DNA from: Flavobacterium sp. ALJ2
GTDB lineage: Bacteria; Bacteroidota; Bacteroidia; Flavobacteriales; Flavobacteriaceae
NCBI RefSeq assembly: GCF_015594725.1
Contig: NZ_JADNRC010000005.1
Span: forward strand, 215,200 to 279,199
Reading direction: 5' to 3'
DNA length: 64,000 nucleotides
The notes under the pieces: model-generated
Databases searched by the model: none
Told to the model about the DNA's origin: nothing
Seen by the model: only the letters and a program-made list of their open reading frames with translations
Part shown: positions 43,206-52,394 of the stretch, piece by piece
Layout of the letters: each line of letters starts with the position of its first letter
How positions within the stretch are numbered: position 1 is the first letter of the stretch
Made by a program: the position numbers and the translations under genes

Positions 43206-43922
43206 TTATACAGTTACTTTGTTTTTAACAACTAGTCTAAAACCTTCACCGTGGATGTTAAGAATTTCAACATCTTCATCTGGTTTAAGATACTTTCTAA
43301 GTTTGGCGATATATACGTCCATACTTCTTGAAGTAAAATAATTATCATCTCTCCAAATTTTTGTTAAAGCCAATTCTCTTGGCATTAAGTCATTTTCGTG
43401 AAGTATTAACATTTTTAATAATTCATTTTCTTTTGGAGATAACTTTATCGGCTCTTCATTTTCAAAAGTTAAAAATCTAAGTTTTGAATTTAAATGAAAT
43501 TTACCAATGTTAAACTCAAATTGTACTTGTTCTGCTTTTGTATCAGAAGATTTTCTTTGAATAATTGCTTTTATTTTCATAAGCAATACTTCTGAATCAA
43601 ATGGTTTGTTCAAATAATCATCAGCACCTGCTTTGTACCCTTTTAATACATCCTCTTTCATAGATTTTGCAGTTAAAAAAATAATAGGCACTTCACTATT
43701 TTTTTCTCTGATTTCTTTTGCTAATGTATATCCGTCCTTATATGGCATCATGACATCTAGAATACACAAATCGTATACGTCTTTCTTGAATTTCTCGAAG
43801 CCTTCCATTCCGTTTTTTGCTAATGTAACTTCAAAATCATTCAGCATTAAATAGTCTTTAAGAACTGCACCAAAATTAAGGTCGTCTTCTACTAAAAGAA
43901 TTCTTTTATTGATATTTTCCAT
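43206..43922 (-). CDS. rprY: OmpR-family response regulator (RprY-like)
   Basis: A 238-residue DNA-binding response regulator. The receiver domain (1-125) has acidic pocket residues VEDD (11-14), phospho-acceptor Asp56 (DLCILDVMMP) and Lys in FLTAKSMKED. The C-terminal winged helix (about 135-235) has KLSPKENELLKMLILHEN and RSMDVYIAKLRKYL. Overall sequence is close to Bacteroides RprY as I recall it, so I use that name with caution. It lies three bases after the sensor kinase gene and is the last gene of the GT2-coaE-kinase-regulator run. Its targets are not readable. Confidence 0.9.
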   Translation of the reverse strand: MENINKRILLVEDDLNFGAVLKDYLMLNDFEVTLAKNGMEGFEKFKKDVYDLCILDVMMPYKDGYTLAKEIREKNSEVPIIFLTAKSMKEDVLKGYKAGADDYLNKPFDSEVLLMKIKAIIQRKSSDTKAEQVQFEFNIGKFHLNSKLRFLTFENEEPIKLSPKENELLKMLILHENDLMPRELALTKIWRDDNYFTSRSMDVYIAKLRKYLKPDEDVEILNIHGEGFRLVVKNKVTV

Positions 43923-43925
43923 ATT

Positions 43926-45509
43926 TTAATTTATTAGTGGTATTTTTATTATGAAGGTACTACCTTTCCCTTTTTCACTTTCAACGTAAACCTGACCATT
44001 ATGGTCTTCTACGATTCTCTTTACATAAGATAAGCCTAATCCGTGACCTTTAACATTATGTAAATCTCCTGTATGCTCTCTATAAAATTTTTCAAAAACT
44101 CTTTTCTGGGCAACCTTACTCATTCCTAATCCATTATCTTTAACTTTTATAAGAATCATATCTTTAATGTTCTCCGTAAAAATTTCAATTTTAGGAATAC
44201 CTGGCGAATACTTTATAGCATTCTCCAATATATTGACTAAAACATTAGTAAAGTGTACTTCATTAATTAACGCTGTTGTTCTAGCAGCATCGTAATGATT
44301 TGTAATTGCTCCACCTCTATCTTCAAGAATCAAACTTACATGCTCAATTGCATCGTCAATAATCCCATGGATTTCGGTTGGTTCTTTATTAATATCTAAT
44401 TCTCTTTTTTCTAATTTAGATATTCGCAATACATTCTCAACTTGAGCATGCATCCGTTTATTTTCGTCTCTTATCATCTGAAGGTACCTAAACACCTTCT
44501 CTTTATCTTCGATTATTTTAGGATTTTTTATGGCATCCAAAGCCAGATTTATTGTCGCAATTGGTGTTTTAAATTCATGCGTCATATTGTTTATAAAATC
44601 TGTTTTAATTTCAGATATTTGCTTCTGACGAATTAACTGATTTAGTGCGCTTGTGTATGCAATTATAATAATAAGCGTAAATATGATAGACAGTATTGTT
44701 ATACTTACCAATTCTGACAATAAAAATTTCTTCTTGTGAGGAAATGTTACTGATAGCTCATACTTGTTGTTTCCCTCATTATCTGCAAAAATTGGTATCG
44801 AATAAGTTGCTTCTTTATCATATTTAAACCCATCAGATTTAATTTTAGTTGCAATGCCACTGCTATAAATTCCAAACTCAAATTTTGTTTTTACACCATA
44901 CTCCTCTAATTCCTTCTTTAAGAGTTTTTGTAACTTCTCTTTTGTAACTCTTTCATTAATTGGCATTGCCGAAGCAATATCTTTAAAGAATATTTCAAAT
45001 TGTGCATTATCTAAAACATCTAGATTTCCTGATTTTTCAATCTTTACATCTGGAATTATGCTTTGCTGTAATGACGAATTATCTATATTGTTATTATTAT
45101 AAATTTCGGTTGTACGCTTAGAATTAAAATTCTTAAACCTTTCGCTAGTAAATTTCTTATCAAAGAACGATCCATTTATATTATAATCTTCTGATATAAT
45201 ACTATTAGAATACACAATCATTTTATTCGTTCTAGGATTTTTTTGAACGTAATAAAATTCTAATAAATCATTTTTTTGCGGAACTTTACCGGTACTATCT
45301 TTATAATGATTGTATTTATCATAAAAACTATACGCCTCTTGTTGCTGTAGCTTATCGGCTACATTTCCAATAACTTGCTTAACATGAAACTTAAACTGCT
45401 CATCATTATTATTAAATGAAGAAGTAAACCAATATACCTGAACAAGAATTATCCCAATTAAGGATAAGCTCATCAATAAGACAAGAATTCTAAAAAACAT
45501 TTTATTCAT
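43926..45509 (-). CDS. rprX: Sensor histidine kinase (RprX-like)
   Basis: A 527-residue membrane kinase. The first TM helix is at about 5-27, followed by a 240-residue periplasmic sensor region with Lys/Asn-rich, poorly conserved sequence, then a second TM at about 266-288. The HisKA domain has His311 in INNMTHEFKTPIATI. The HATPase domain shows N box NILENAIKYSP, G1 KVKDNGLGMS and G2 GHGLGLSYVK. There is no HAMP domain. It is translated just before its regulator partner. The 59-base gap from coaE suggests one transcript. The signal it senses is unknown. Confidence 0.9.
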   Translation of the reverse strand: MNKMFFRILVLLMSLSLIGIILVQVYWFTSSFNNNDEQFKFHVKQVIGNVADKLQQQEAYSFYDKYNHYKDSTGKVPQKNDLLEFYYVQKNPRTNKMIVYSNSIISEDYNINGSFFDKKFTSERFKNFNSKRTTEIYNNNNIDNSSLQQSIIPDVKIEKSGNLDVLDNAQFEIFFKDIASAMPINERVTKEKLQKLLKKELEEYGVKTKFEFGIYSSGIATKIKSDGFKYDKEATYSIPIFADNEGNNKYELSVTFPHKKKFLLSELVSITILSIIFTLIIIIAYTSALNQLIRQKQISEIKTDFINNMTHEFKTPIATINLALDAIKNPKIIEDKEKVFRYLQMIRDENKRMHAQVENVLRISKLEKRELDINKEPTEIHGIIDDAIEHVSLILEDRGGAITNHYDAARTTALINEVHFTNVLVNILENAIKYSPGIPKIEIFTENIKDMILIKVKDNGLGMSKVAQKRVFEKFYREHTGDLHNVKGHGLGLSYVKRIVEDHNGQVYVESEKGKGSTFIIKIPLIN

Positions 45510-45568
45510 CGAAACAAAATTAATATTTTAACAATATACTAAACAATACATTAACCAAATATTAACAT

Positions 45569-46165
45569 TTAAGAGTGATTTTGTTTAATATTTAAAAATT
45601 TAAGAATTTTAACAACTTCTTGCTTTGCATTTTTAAGATTCAAATTATGAATAACGTAATTACTATTCGCTATACGCTGCTCGTCGTTCCATTGCATATC
45701 CATTCTTTTTAAAACATGTTCGCGAGTAGTTTTATCGCGATTCATTACTCTCTCAATTCTGGTTTCCTGGGGGGCGGTAACCGTTATTATAATATCACAT
45801 TCTTTATAACGACCGCTTTCAAACAAAATTGCGGCCTCATATATTATATAGGGTTCTTTTTTATGTTTCAATAACCAATTCTCAAAATCTTTTTTTACTG
45901 CAGGATGAACAATTTCATTAAGCAATGTTAATTTATCTGCATTATTAAAAACAATATCAGCCAATTTAGCTCTATTTAATATATTATTATCAAAAACGCC
46001 ACTCCCAAATGCTGCTTGTATTGCTGTAATTATTCCCTCAGACTGCATTACTATTTTAGCTGCATCATCGGCAATATAAACAGGTATTCCCATTGCCAAA
46101 AAGTAGCCTGCTATGGTAGTTTTTCCGCTACCAATACCACCTGTTAAACCTATTATTTTCGTCAT
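45569..46165 (-). CDS. coaE: Dephospho-CoA kinase
   Basis: A 198-residue P-loop kinase that phosphorylates dephospho-CoA, the last step of CoA synthesis. The P-loop is GLTGGIGSGKTT (6-17). VYIADDAAK and NEIVHPAVKKDFENW and RVMNRDKTTREHVLKRMDMQW follow in the expected order. It is one base from the glycosyltransferase stop upstream and upstream of the sensor kinase gene. CoaBC, the earlier step, is about 5 kb away on the same strand in another run. Length is normal. Confidence 0.95.
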   Translation of the reverse strand: MTKIIGLTGGIGSGKTTIAGYFLAMGIPVYIADDAAKIVMQSEGIITAIQAAFGSGVFDNNILNRAKLADIVFNNADKLTLLNEIVHPAVKKDFENWLLKHKKEPYIIYEAAILFESGRYKECDIIITVTAPQETRIERVMNRDKTTREHVLKRMDMQWNDEQRIANSNYVIHNLNLKNAKQEVVKILKFLNIKQNHS

Positions 46166-46166
46166 A

Positions 46167-47165
46167 TTAAATCTTAAAAAATAATCCAGGAAAAGCTTCT
46201 TGAGGTTTTTTCTTTAAAATAATTACTTTAATAAATGATTCTAAAAAACCAATTCCATAACCATAAAACTGTTTCCAAACAGCAACAACTGATAAATAAC
46301 CAATTCTTAAATTCTTATTTTGAATCGTCGATACAACAAAAATCACAATAAAGTAAGCAAAATACAATTGTAATAGTATATCAATATTAAAAACCACCAA
46401 TATAACAGCCAAAATAAGTCCCAAAATAAAAAATGTTGGGAAGAAAAAAGTAAGTTTATTATACTGTGGGTACCAACTATTAAGTATTGGTCTTGCTTTT
46501 CCAAATTTATTAACCTGAATTGAGAACTTATCCCAATCGATTCTTCGTTTATGATATACATAAGCATTAGAGAAAAGCCTAGTTTCGAAACCTAAATTCC
46601 ACAAACGTATTGACAAATCCGGATCTTCTCCTGGGTGAATATTTCCAAATCCGTTTGATGCTTCAAATCCTTTTCGAGACAATCCCATATTAAAGCTTCG
46701 TGGCTGAAACTTCCCTATTTTCTCTGATCCTCCTCTTATTCCTCCTGTTGTAAGAAATGATGTCATAGCAAAGTTAATTGCTTTCTGGATATCCGAAAAG
46801 CTATCTAATGCTCTATCTGGCCCTCCAAAACAATCCACATAATCTTCTTTTAATGCCTTATCTACTTCTACTAAATAATTAGGTGGGATAATACAATCCG
46901 AGTCAAAAATGATAAAATAATCACCTAGTGCTTTTCGCATTCCGTAATTTCTAGAATCACCAGGCCCAGAATTTTCTTTAAAGTAATAGGATATATTTAA
47001 TTTCCCTTGATATTTTTGAACAATATCATCACATGGTAATGTTGAGCCGTCTTCTACAAGCACAACTTCAAAAGGTTCTTTATATTCAGATAACAATAAG
47101 CTTTCTAATAGCTCATCAACTTCGTCAGGACGATTATACACTGGTATAATTAAAGAAAACACCAT
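46167..47165 (-). CDS. Family 2 glycosyltransferase, membrane-anchored
   Basis: A 332-residue GT2 enzyme. The N-terminal GT-A domain shows SLIIPVYNRPDEVDELLESLL (4-24), the VEDGS nucleotide motif, GPGDSRNYGMRKA and the metal-binding FDSDC (about 93-97). An ETxxF-like region follows as DPDLSIRLW. The C-terminal third has two or three hydrophobic segments (about 235-295), so it is anchored on the cytoplasmic side of the inner membrane. The acceptor is unknown; cell-envelope polysaccharide or lipid is plausible. It is the first gene of the run with coaE and the two-component pair. Confidence 0.88.
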   Translation of the reverse strand: MVFSLIIPVYNRPDEVDELLESLLLSEYKEPFEVVLVEDGSTLPCDDIVQKYQGKLNISYYFKENSGPGDSRNYGMRKALGDYFIIFDSDCIIPPNYLVEVDKALKEDYVDCFGGPDRALDSFSDIQKAINFAMTSFLTTGGIRGGSEKIGKFQPRSFNMGLSRKGFEASNGFGNIHPGEDPDLSIRLWNLGFETRLFSNAYVYHKRRIDWDKFSIQVNKFGKARPILNSWYPQYNKLTFFFPTFFILGLILAVILVVFNIDILLQLYFAYFIVIFVVSTIQNKNLRIGYLSVVAVWKQFYGYGIGFLESFIKVIILKKKPQEAFPGLFFKI

Positions 47166-47216
47166 AATTTGGTATGTGGTATTAAGGTAGTATTTATTTT
47201 AACTGTAAAATTTTAA

Positions 47217-47224
47217 CAAAGATA
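47217..47224 (-). promoter_or_regulatory. Probable -10-type box for the GT2-coaE run
   Basis: TATCTTTG on the minus strand matches TAnnTTTG, 52 bases before the ATG at 47165 and just after the fabV terminator. No TTTG box is found at the expected spacing. Confidence 0.45.
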
Positions 47225-47239
47225 AGTTATATCCGTAAA

Positions 47240-47268
47240 AAAACCACCAACTTTAGGTTGATGGTTTT
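47240..47268 (-). terminator. Terminator after fabV
   Basis: AAAACCACCAAC (47240-47251) pairs with GTTGATGGTTTT (47257-47268). The single mismatch on the plus strand becomes a G-U wobble on the minus transcript, where the U-run follows. Confidence 0.85.
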
Positions 47269-47293
47269 AAATAATTATATAAATTTTGCTGGT

Positions 47294-48484
47294 TTAAGCG
47301 ATACTTTCTACCCCAACTACTTCATTTGTGTCTGCTTTGTAATCTACTCCTTCAAATTCAAATCCGAATAAGTTTAAGAAATCATTTTTGTAACCAGCTA
47401 AATCACCAATTGCAGGTAATGTTTCTGTAGTTGCTTCCAACCATAATTTAGCCACTTTTTCCTGAACATCTTCACGCATTTCCCAATCATCGATACGAAT
47501 TCTTCCTTTTTCGTCTGTAGGAATTGGTTTTCCTGTATACAATCTATCTTGGAATAAGCGTTGGATTTGCTCAATACATCCTTCATGAAGCCCTTCGGCT
47601 TTCATAATTTTGTATAATAATGATATATATAAAGGAATAACTGGAATTGCTGAACTCGCTTGTGTAACTAATGCCTTGTTTACCGAAACATATGCTTTTC
47701 CTCCTAGATCTTTCAAACTATCTGTAATAGCAAATGCTGTAGCTTCTAAATCATCTTTAGCACGACCAATTGTTCCCTTACGGTAAACCGCTTCGGTTAA
47801 AGATGGCCCAATATATGAATAAGCAACTGTTGTTGCTCCTGGTGCTAATAGATTTTCTTTTTTCAATACATCCATCCACATTGACCAATCTTCACCACCC
47901 ATTACTGCAACAGTATTAGTGATTTCTTCTTCTGTACATGGCTCAATAGAAACTTCTGTTACATTTCCTGTATGAAAATCAACCGTTTTATTTGTAAATG
48001 TACTTCCAATTGGTTTTAAAACTGAACGATGCAATACTCCTGTAACTGGATGCAAACGAACTGGAGAAGCTAAGCTATAAATTACTAAATCAATCTGACC
48101 TAGATCAGCTTTAATCAAGTCTATTGTTTGTTGTTTAACCTCATTAGAGAAAGCATCACCATTGATACTTTTAGCATATAAACCTGCTTTGTGAGCTTCA
48201 CTTTCAAAAGCTGCTGAGTTATACCATCCTGGAGAAGCAGTTTTCCCTTCAACTGGCGGTTTTTCAAAAAACACTCCAATTGTAGCTGCATTTGATCCAA
48301 ATGCACTTGTAATTCTAGATGCCAATCCAAAACCTGTTGAAGCTCCAATTACTAATACTTTTTTAGCTCCTTCAATTGGACCTTTAGATCTTATGTATTC
48401 TATTTGATTTTTTACATTTTGTTCACATCCTTTTGGGTGAGATGTCAAACAAATAAATCCTCTCATTCTTGGTTCTATAATCAT
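47294..48484 (-). CDS. fabV: Enoyl-ACP reductase FabV (trans-2-enoyl-CoA reductase family)
   Basis: A 396-residue short-chain dehydrogenase-like enzyme that catalyses the last reduction of fatty acid elongation. It begins MIIEPRMRGFICLTSHPKGC as typical for FabV. The NADH motif is GASTGFGLASRI (48-59). The catalytic pair is Tyr234-x8-Lys243 (YRKGTIGRAK). FabV is larger than FabI and in other bacteria is naturally insensitive to triclosan. No FabI is seen in the window, but the genome may have one elsewhere. It has its own promoter, partly inside the end of recN, and its own terminator. Confidence 0.95.
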   Translation of the reverse strand: MIIEPRMRGFICLTSHPKGCEQNVKNQIEYIRSKGPIEGAKKVLVIGASTGFGLASRITSAFGSNAATIGVFFEKPPVEGKTASPGWYNSAAFESEAHKAGLYAKSINGDAFSNEVKQQTIDLIKADLGQIDLVIYSLASPVRLHPVTGVLHRSVLKPIGSTFTNKTVDFHTGNVTEVSIEPCTEEEITNTVAVMGGEDWSMWMDVLKKENLLAPGATTVAYSYIGPSLTEAVYRKGTIGRAKDDLEATAFAITDSLKDLGGKAYVSVNKALVTQASSAIPVIPLYISLLYKIMKAEGLHEGCIEQIQRLFQDRLYTGKPIPTDEKGRIRIDDWEMREDVQEKVAKLWLEATTETLPAIGDLAGYKNDFLNLFGFEFEGVDYKADTNEVVGVESIA

Positions 48485-48572
48485 AATTTTGGAACTGTTT
48501 TTTATTTTTATTTTATAAATAATGGTATCTAACTACCTATTTTCACTTGGTAAGACTCAATAATTTAATTAA

Positions 48573-48602
48573 CAAATATAACTCATTTTTTTAGTTGAGC
48601 AA
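48573..48602 (-). promoter_or_regulatory. Promoter of fabV overlapping the recN 3' end
   Basis: On the minus strand TTG (48602-48600) within the last recN codons, 19 bases and TATATTTG (48580-48573) fit the TTTG-N19-TAnnTTTG pattern. Transcription would start near 48566, leaving a leader of about 80 bases. Confidence 0.65.
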
Positions 48603-50243
48603 GGCTTTGGCATGATTTAAAGCCGAATCGGAAACAACTGATCCTGATAACATTTGAGCAATTTCTAGAACTCGTTCTTCTTGAGATAAAAGCTTTAATT
48701 CTGACTGCGTATCATCATCTACGGTTGACTTAAACACTTTAAAATGAGAATCTCCTTTAGCTGCGATTTGAGGCAAATGGGTTATTGCAAAAATTTGCAT
48801 TTGCTGACTCATCTCTTTCATGATTTCTCCCATTCTAACAGCAATTTCTCCTGAAACTCCTGTATCAATTTCATCAAAAATCAATGTTGGTAATTTAGAA
48901 TATTGTGCTAAAATTGCTTTTACTGCAAGCATGATACGTGACATTTCTCCTCCCGAAGCTACTTTTTTAAGCAAACCGAAATCGGTTCCTTTATTTGCAG
49001 AAAATAAAAACTGAAGTTCGTCTTTTCCATTTTGTAAATATGCCTCTCCATAATTAATATCAATTTTAAAACGAACATTTGGCATTCCTAATGTTTCTAA
49101 TATTACTATTAACTTATCTGACAATAATGGAATTGCTGCAATTCTATTTTCATGGATTTTGCTTGCAAAAGCATCCAATTCATTTGTTTTTTGTTCGATA
49201 GAAGCTGTTAATTTTACTATTTCCTCTTCGATATTACCTAATTCAAGAACTGAATTTTCTAATTTAGTTTGAATTCCAATTAAATCATCAACCGTAGCAA
49301 CTTGATGCTTTTTTTGTAAATTATAAATAACTTGCAATTTCTGACTGATGAAATCAAGTTGTGCGGGATCATTCAATAATTTTTCTGATGCCTTTTGTAA
49401 TTCACCCGATACATCATCAAACTCAATAGCTAAGCTTGTCATCCTTTCAAATAAAGCTTGATAATCTGTTGAAAAAACAGCAATTTTATGTAATGAAGCT
49501 TTAATTTCGTTTAAATTTTGGATTACCCCAAATTGCTCTTCATTGGCTATAGCCAATGATTTATCTATTGATTCTTTGATAATCTCAACATTGTTAAGCT
49601 TTTCAAATTCTTCTTCTAACTCTTCTTGCTGTCCTGATTTTAATTGCGCTGCAACTAATTCATTTAAAAGAAACGTATTGTATTCCTGTTCTTTCGCTGA
49701 TTCACTTTGCTTTTTAAGTAGTCCGTTTAGTTTTGTTTTATCTGACTTATACTTTTTTAAAACACCTTGATAATCTACAATAACATCCAAATTATTTGAA
49801 ATTGCATCAATAATCTGAAATTGTACACTTTCTTCTGACAACTCTTGTGTTTGTTGCTGTGAATGAATATCTATTAAATACAAACTCAACTCCTGTAACT
49901 CTTGAAGATTTACTGGACTATCATTTATAAAGGCACGTGATTTACCCGAAGGCAAAATTTCTCGTCTTATTATCGTATCGTTTTCATAATCCAAATCATT
50001 GGTTTCAAAAAACGATTCAAGATTGTATTTTGAAATCTTAAAATGCGCTTCGATAACACATTTTTCTTCTTTATTTTTCAATGAAGTCAAATCGGCTCTT
50101 TTACCCAAAACCAAACCTAATGCACCCAATATTATTGACTTTCCTGCTCCTGTTTCACCAGTAATAATAGAAAATCCTTTCGAAAAATCGATTGATAATT
50201 TTTCAATTAGTGCATAATTTTTTATTGACAATGAAGTAATCAT
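48591..50243 (-). CDS. recN: DNA repair protein RecN
   Basis: A 550-residue SMC-like ATPase in double-strand break repair. The Walker A is TGETGAGKSIILGAL (about 28-42). The two halves of a long antiparallel coiled coil (about 160-370) separate it from the C-terminal ABC signature (SGGEMSRIMLA, about 433-443) and Walker B PTLIFDEIDTGVSGE. No RecF-type features are seen. The gene follows DUF4835 after 53 bases on the same strand and is the last gene of the bamD-rpoZ-coaBC-DUF4835-recN run. The end of the gene contains the fabV promoter. Confidence 0.96.
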   Translation of the reverse strand: MITSLSIKNYALIEKLSIDFSKGFSIITGETGAGKSIILGALGLVLGKRADLTSLKNKEEKCVIEAHFKISKYNLESFFETNDLDYENDTIIRREILPSGKSRAFINDSPVNLQELQELSLYLIDIHSQQQTQELSEESVQFQIIDAISNNLDVIVDYQGVLKKYKSDKTKLNGLLKKQSESAKEQEYNTFLLNELVAAQLKSGQQEELEEEFEKLNNVEIIKESIDKSLAIANEEQFGVIQNLNEIKASLHKIAVFSTDYQALFERMTSLAIEFDDVSGELQKASEKLLNDPAQLDFISQKLQVIYNLQKKHQVATVDDLIGIQTKLENSVLELGNIEEEIVKLTASIEQKTNELDAFASKIHENRIAAIPLLSDKLIVILETLGMPNVRFKIDINYGEAYLQNGKDELQFLFSANKGTDFGLLKKVASGGEMSRIMLAVKAILAQYSKLPTLIFDEIDTGVSGEIAVRMGEIMKEMSQQMQIFAITHLPQIAAKGDSHFKVFKSTVDDDTQSELKLLSQEERVLEIAQMLSGSVVSDSALNHAKALLN

Positions 50244-50296
50244 ATCTCTTTTTTCTAATAATAAGTTTTGGAAACAAGCAAACTTAACCTGAATGC

Positions 50297-51181
50297 TTAA
50301 TATTTAATCTGACCCCATTTACTAGAGTTCATTGGTGAAACTCTATTTAAATTCTCTACTAAATCTGTTATAGAAACACTAGGTCCTCCTGTAAATATAG
50401 ATACAATTTCATCTGATTTAGCATCAAAAAATACTCGTGTTAAAAAAGCATTGGGTTTCGTAGCATTTAATTTTCCTAAAAGCAATAATGAAGCTTTAAT
50501 TTTTTCCTTAGCTGATTTTAAATCCTGATTCATTACATCTAAACCTGCATGATATCCATAAACACATTGTCTTAAATCATTATATGTTGGCGCAAGCATA
50601 TCATTGATTAAGAAATAACGATTTTGTACTCCATCTGACTGACTCCATCCTTTAAATCCTCCTTGCTGAGCGACATTGGCTATATTTTGAGCGGTTTCAA
50701 AAAAGGGGGTGCCTAATGCTGGCATAAAAGTATCTGCATCAATTCCTAAAATCATATAACTATAAAATGTCATTATAGAAACAAGATTCGACTCGAAAAC
50801 ATTTGGATTGTACAATAAATTCTCAAATTCGGTATATCTAAAATTCAAATCCTTGTCATTAAAATTAAAAACTGGAGATGAATATGTCGAATTATATATT
50901 AGTCGTGAGGACTGTATTTGTATCGTTCCTGAAAACTGATCTGAATTATGTGACGTTATAGTTAAATACATCGAACAGTTTATTTTTTCATTTTGTTTTA
51001 ATGTACTCCCTGTCCAATCTGTATTATTTACAAATTCACTTAATGCAGTTTGTAATGTTTTAAAAACCTGTTGATTTGCATTAGGAAGCATCTGTGAATT
51101 TACAGTTACTGTACAATTTAACTGTTGTGCCTGTACGAGGCCAAAAGACATAAACACCAAAAAAATAAGTATTTTATTCAT
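50297..51181 (-). CDS. DUF4835 family exported protein
   Basis: A 294-residue protein with a signal peptide (about 1-18, ending LVQAQ) and no lipobox. It matches the DUF4835 family, found almost only in Bacteroidota next to coaBC and recN: QQLNCTVTVNSQMLPNANQQ at the start of the mature protein, and a middle region SYMILGIDADTFMPALGTPF. Function is unknown; periplasmic or outer-membrane association is likely. Its start overlaps the end of coaBC by eight bases, so translation is coupled to a cytoplasmic CoA enzyme, which is curious. Confidence 0.88.
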   Translation of the reverse strand: MNKILIFLVFMSFGLVQAQQLNCTVTVNSQMLPNANQQVFKTLQTALSEFVNNTDWTGSTLKQNEKINCSMYLTITSHNSDQFSGTIQIQSSRLIYNSTYSSPVFNFNDKDLNFRYTEFENLLYNPNVFESNLVSIMTFYSYMILGIDADTFMPALGTPFFETAQNIANVAQQGGFKGWSQSDGVQNRYFLINDMLAPTYNDLRQCVYGYHAGLDVMNQDLKSAKEKIKASLLLLGKLNATKPNAFLTRVFFDAKSDEIVSIFTGGPSVSITDLVENLNRVSPMNSSKWGQIKY

Positions 51182-52385
51182 AAAAATGCTTTATCACCTT
51201 ATTTAAAATATCAGTTGCAACTGCTTCTTTGGATTTTAACTCCATTGGTTCAATAGAGAAAAATTTATCAATAAAGGTTATTTTATTTGTTTTTCCTCCA
51301 AAACCTGCTCCTTCATCCTGTAAAGAATTTAGAACTATCAAATCTAAGTTTTTTTTCTGAATTTTCAGCTTTGCATTCTCAATTTCATTTTCAGTTTCTA
51401 AAGCAAAACCTATTAAAAACTGATTTTTTTTCATTTCACCTAATGACAATAAGATGTCTTTTGTTTTTTCCAACTCTATAGTAAAATCTTCCGAAGCTTT
51501 TTTTATTTTTTGAGCCGCTACTATTTTTGGTTTATAATCTGCAACTGCTGCTGCTGCGATTGCTACATCTACACCTGAATAGTGCTGATGACATGCATCA
51601 TACATTTCTTGTGCTGATGTTACCGAAATTACTTTTATAGATGAGTTTACTACTTTACAATTTGTAGGTCCAGCAACAAGTACAACTGAAGCTCCTAAGT
51701 TTGCTGCTTCTGATGCAATATCAAATCCCATTTTACCTGATGAATGATTCCCAATAAAACGAACTGGATCAATTGCTTCATAAGTTGGACCAGCTGTGAT
51801 TAAAAACTTTTTGCCTTTAAGTGGTAATTTACTTTCTAAATCAGCTTCTAAAAAAGCAATGATATTTTCTGGCTCTGCCATACGTCCTTCTCCTGATAAA
51901 CCACTAGCTAACTCCCCGCTCTCTGCAGGTATAATCGTATTCCCAAACTTTTTTAACAACGAAAAACTCGCTAAAGTAGAAGGATGAATATACATGTCCA
52001 AGTCCATTGCTGGCGCAAAGTAAACTGGGCATTTTGCCGATAAATAGGCTGCTATCAATAGATTATCACAAGTACCATTTGCCATTTTTGACATTGTATT
52101 TGCGGTAGCTGGAGCAATGATCATCAAATCGGCCCAAAGTCCTAACTCGACGTGATTATTCCATTTTTCATTCTCATCTTCTTGATTAAAAAATGTGGAA
52201 TGCACAGGATTTTTAGATAAGGTTGATAACGTAAGTGGCGTTACAAAATCCTTAGAAGCAGGTGTCATGATTACTTGAATCTCGGCACCTGCTTTTATAA
52301 AAAGTCGTACTAATGATGCTGTTTTATAGGCTGCAATTCCACCAGAAACTCCTAGTAAAATTTTCTTACCGTTTAAAACTGACAT
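51174..52385 (-). CDS. coaBC: Bifunctional phosphopantothenoylcysteine decarboxylase/synthetase
   Basis: A 403-residue protein with an N-terminal flavin decarboxylase (CoaC, about 1-185) and a C-terminal synthetase (CoaB, about 190-403) for steps two and three of CoA synthesis. FMN-site GVSGGIAAYK (12-21) and His78 in NHVELGLW are present. However, the conserved PAMN motif is PAMDLDMY (Asp128 in place of Asn), and the Cys in the substrate-recognition flap (ACGxxGxGRM) is Ser161 (ASGLSGEGRM). Those two residues are needed in the E. coli protein. From memory both changes are common in Bacteroidota, so the enzyme is probably active by a modified mechanism. The synthetase part has AAAVADYKPK and KIKK. 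It overlaps DUF4835. Confidence 0.92.
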   Translation of the reverse strand: MSVLNGKKILLGVSGGIAAYKTASLVRLFIKAGAEIQVIMTPASKDFVTPLTLSTLSKNPVHSTFFNQEDENEKWNNHVELGLWADLMIIAPATANTMSKMANGTCDNLLIAAYLSAKCPVYFAPAMDLDMYIHPSTLASFSLLKKFGNTIIPAESGELASGLSGEGRMAEPENIIAFLEADLESKLPLKGKKFLITAGPTYEAIDPVRFIGNHSSGKMGFDIASEAANLGASVVLVAGPTNCKVVNSSIKVISVTSAQEMYDACHQHYSGVDVAIAAAAVADYKPKIVAAQKIKKASEDFTIELEKTKDILLSLGEMKKNQFLIGFALETENEIENAKLKIQKKNLDLIVLNSLQDEGAGFGGKTNKITFIDKFFSIEPMELKSKEAVATDILNKVIKHFYE

Positions 52386-52394
52386 AGTACTATA

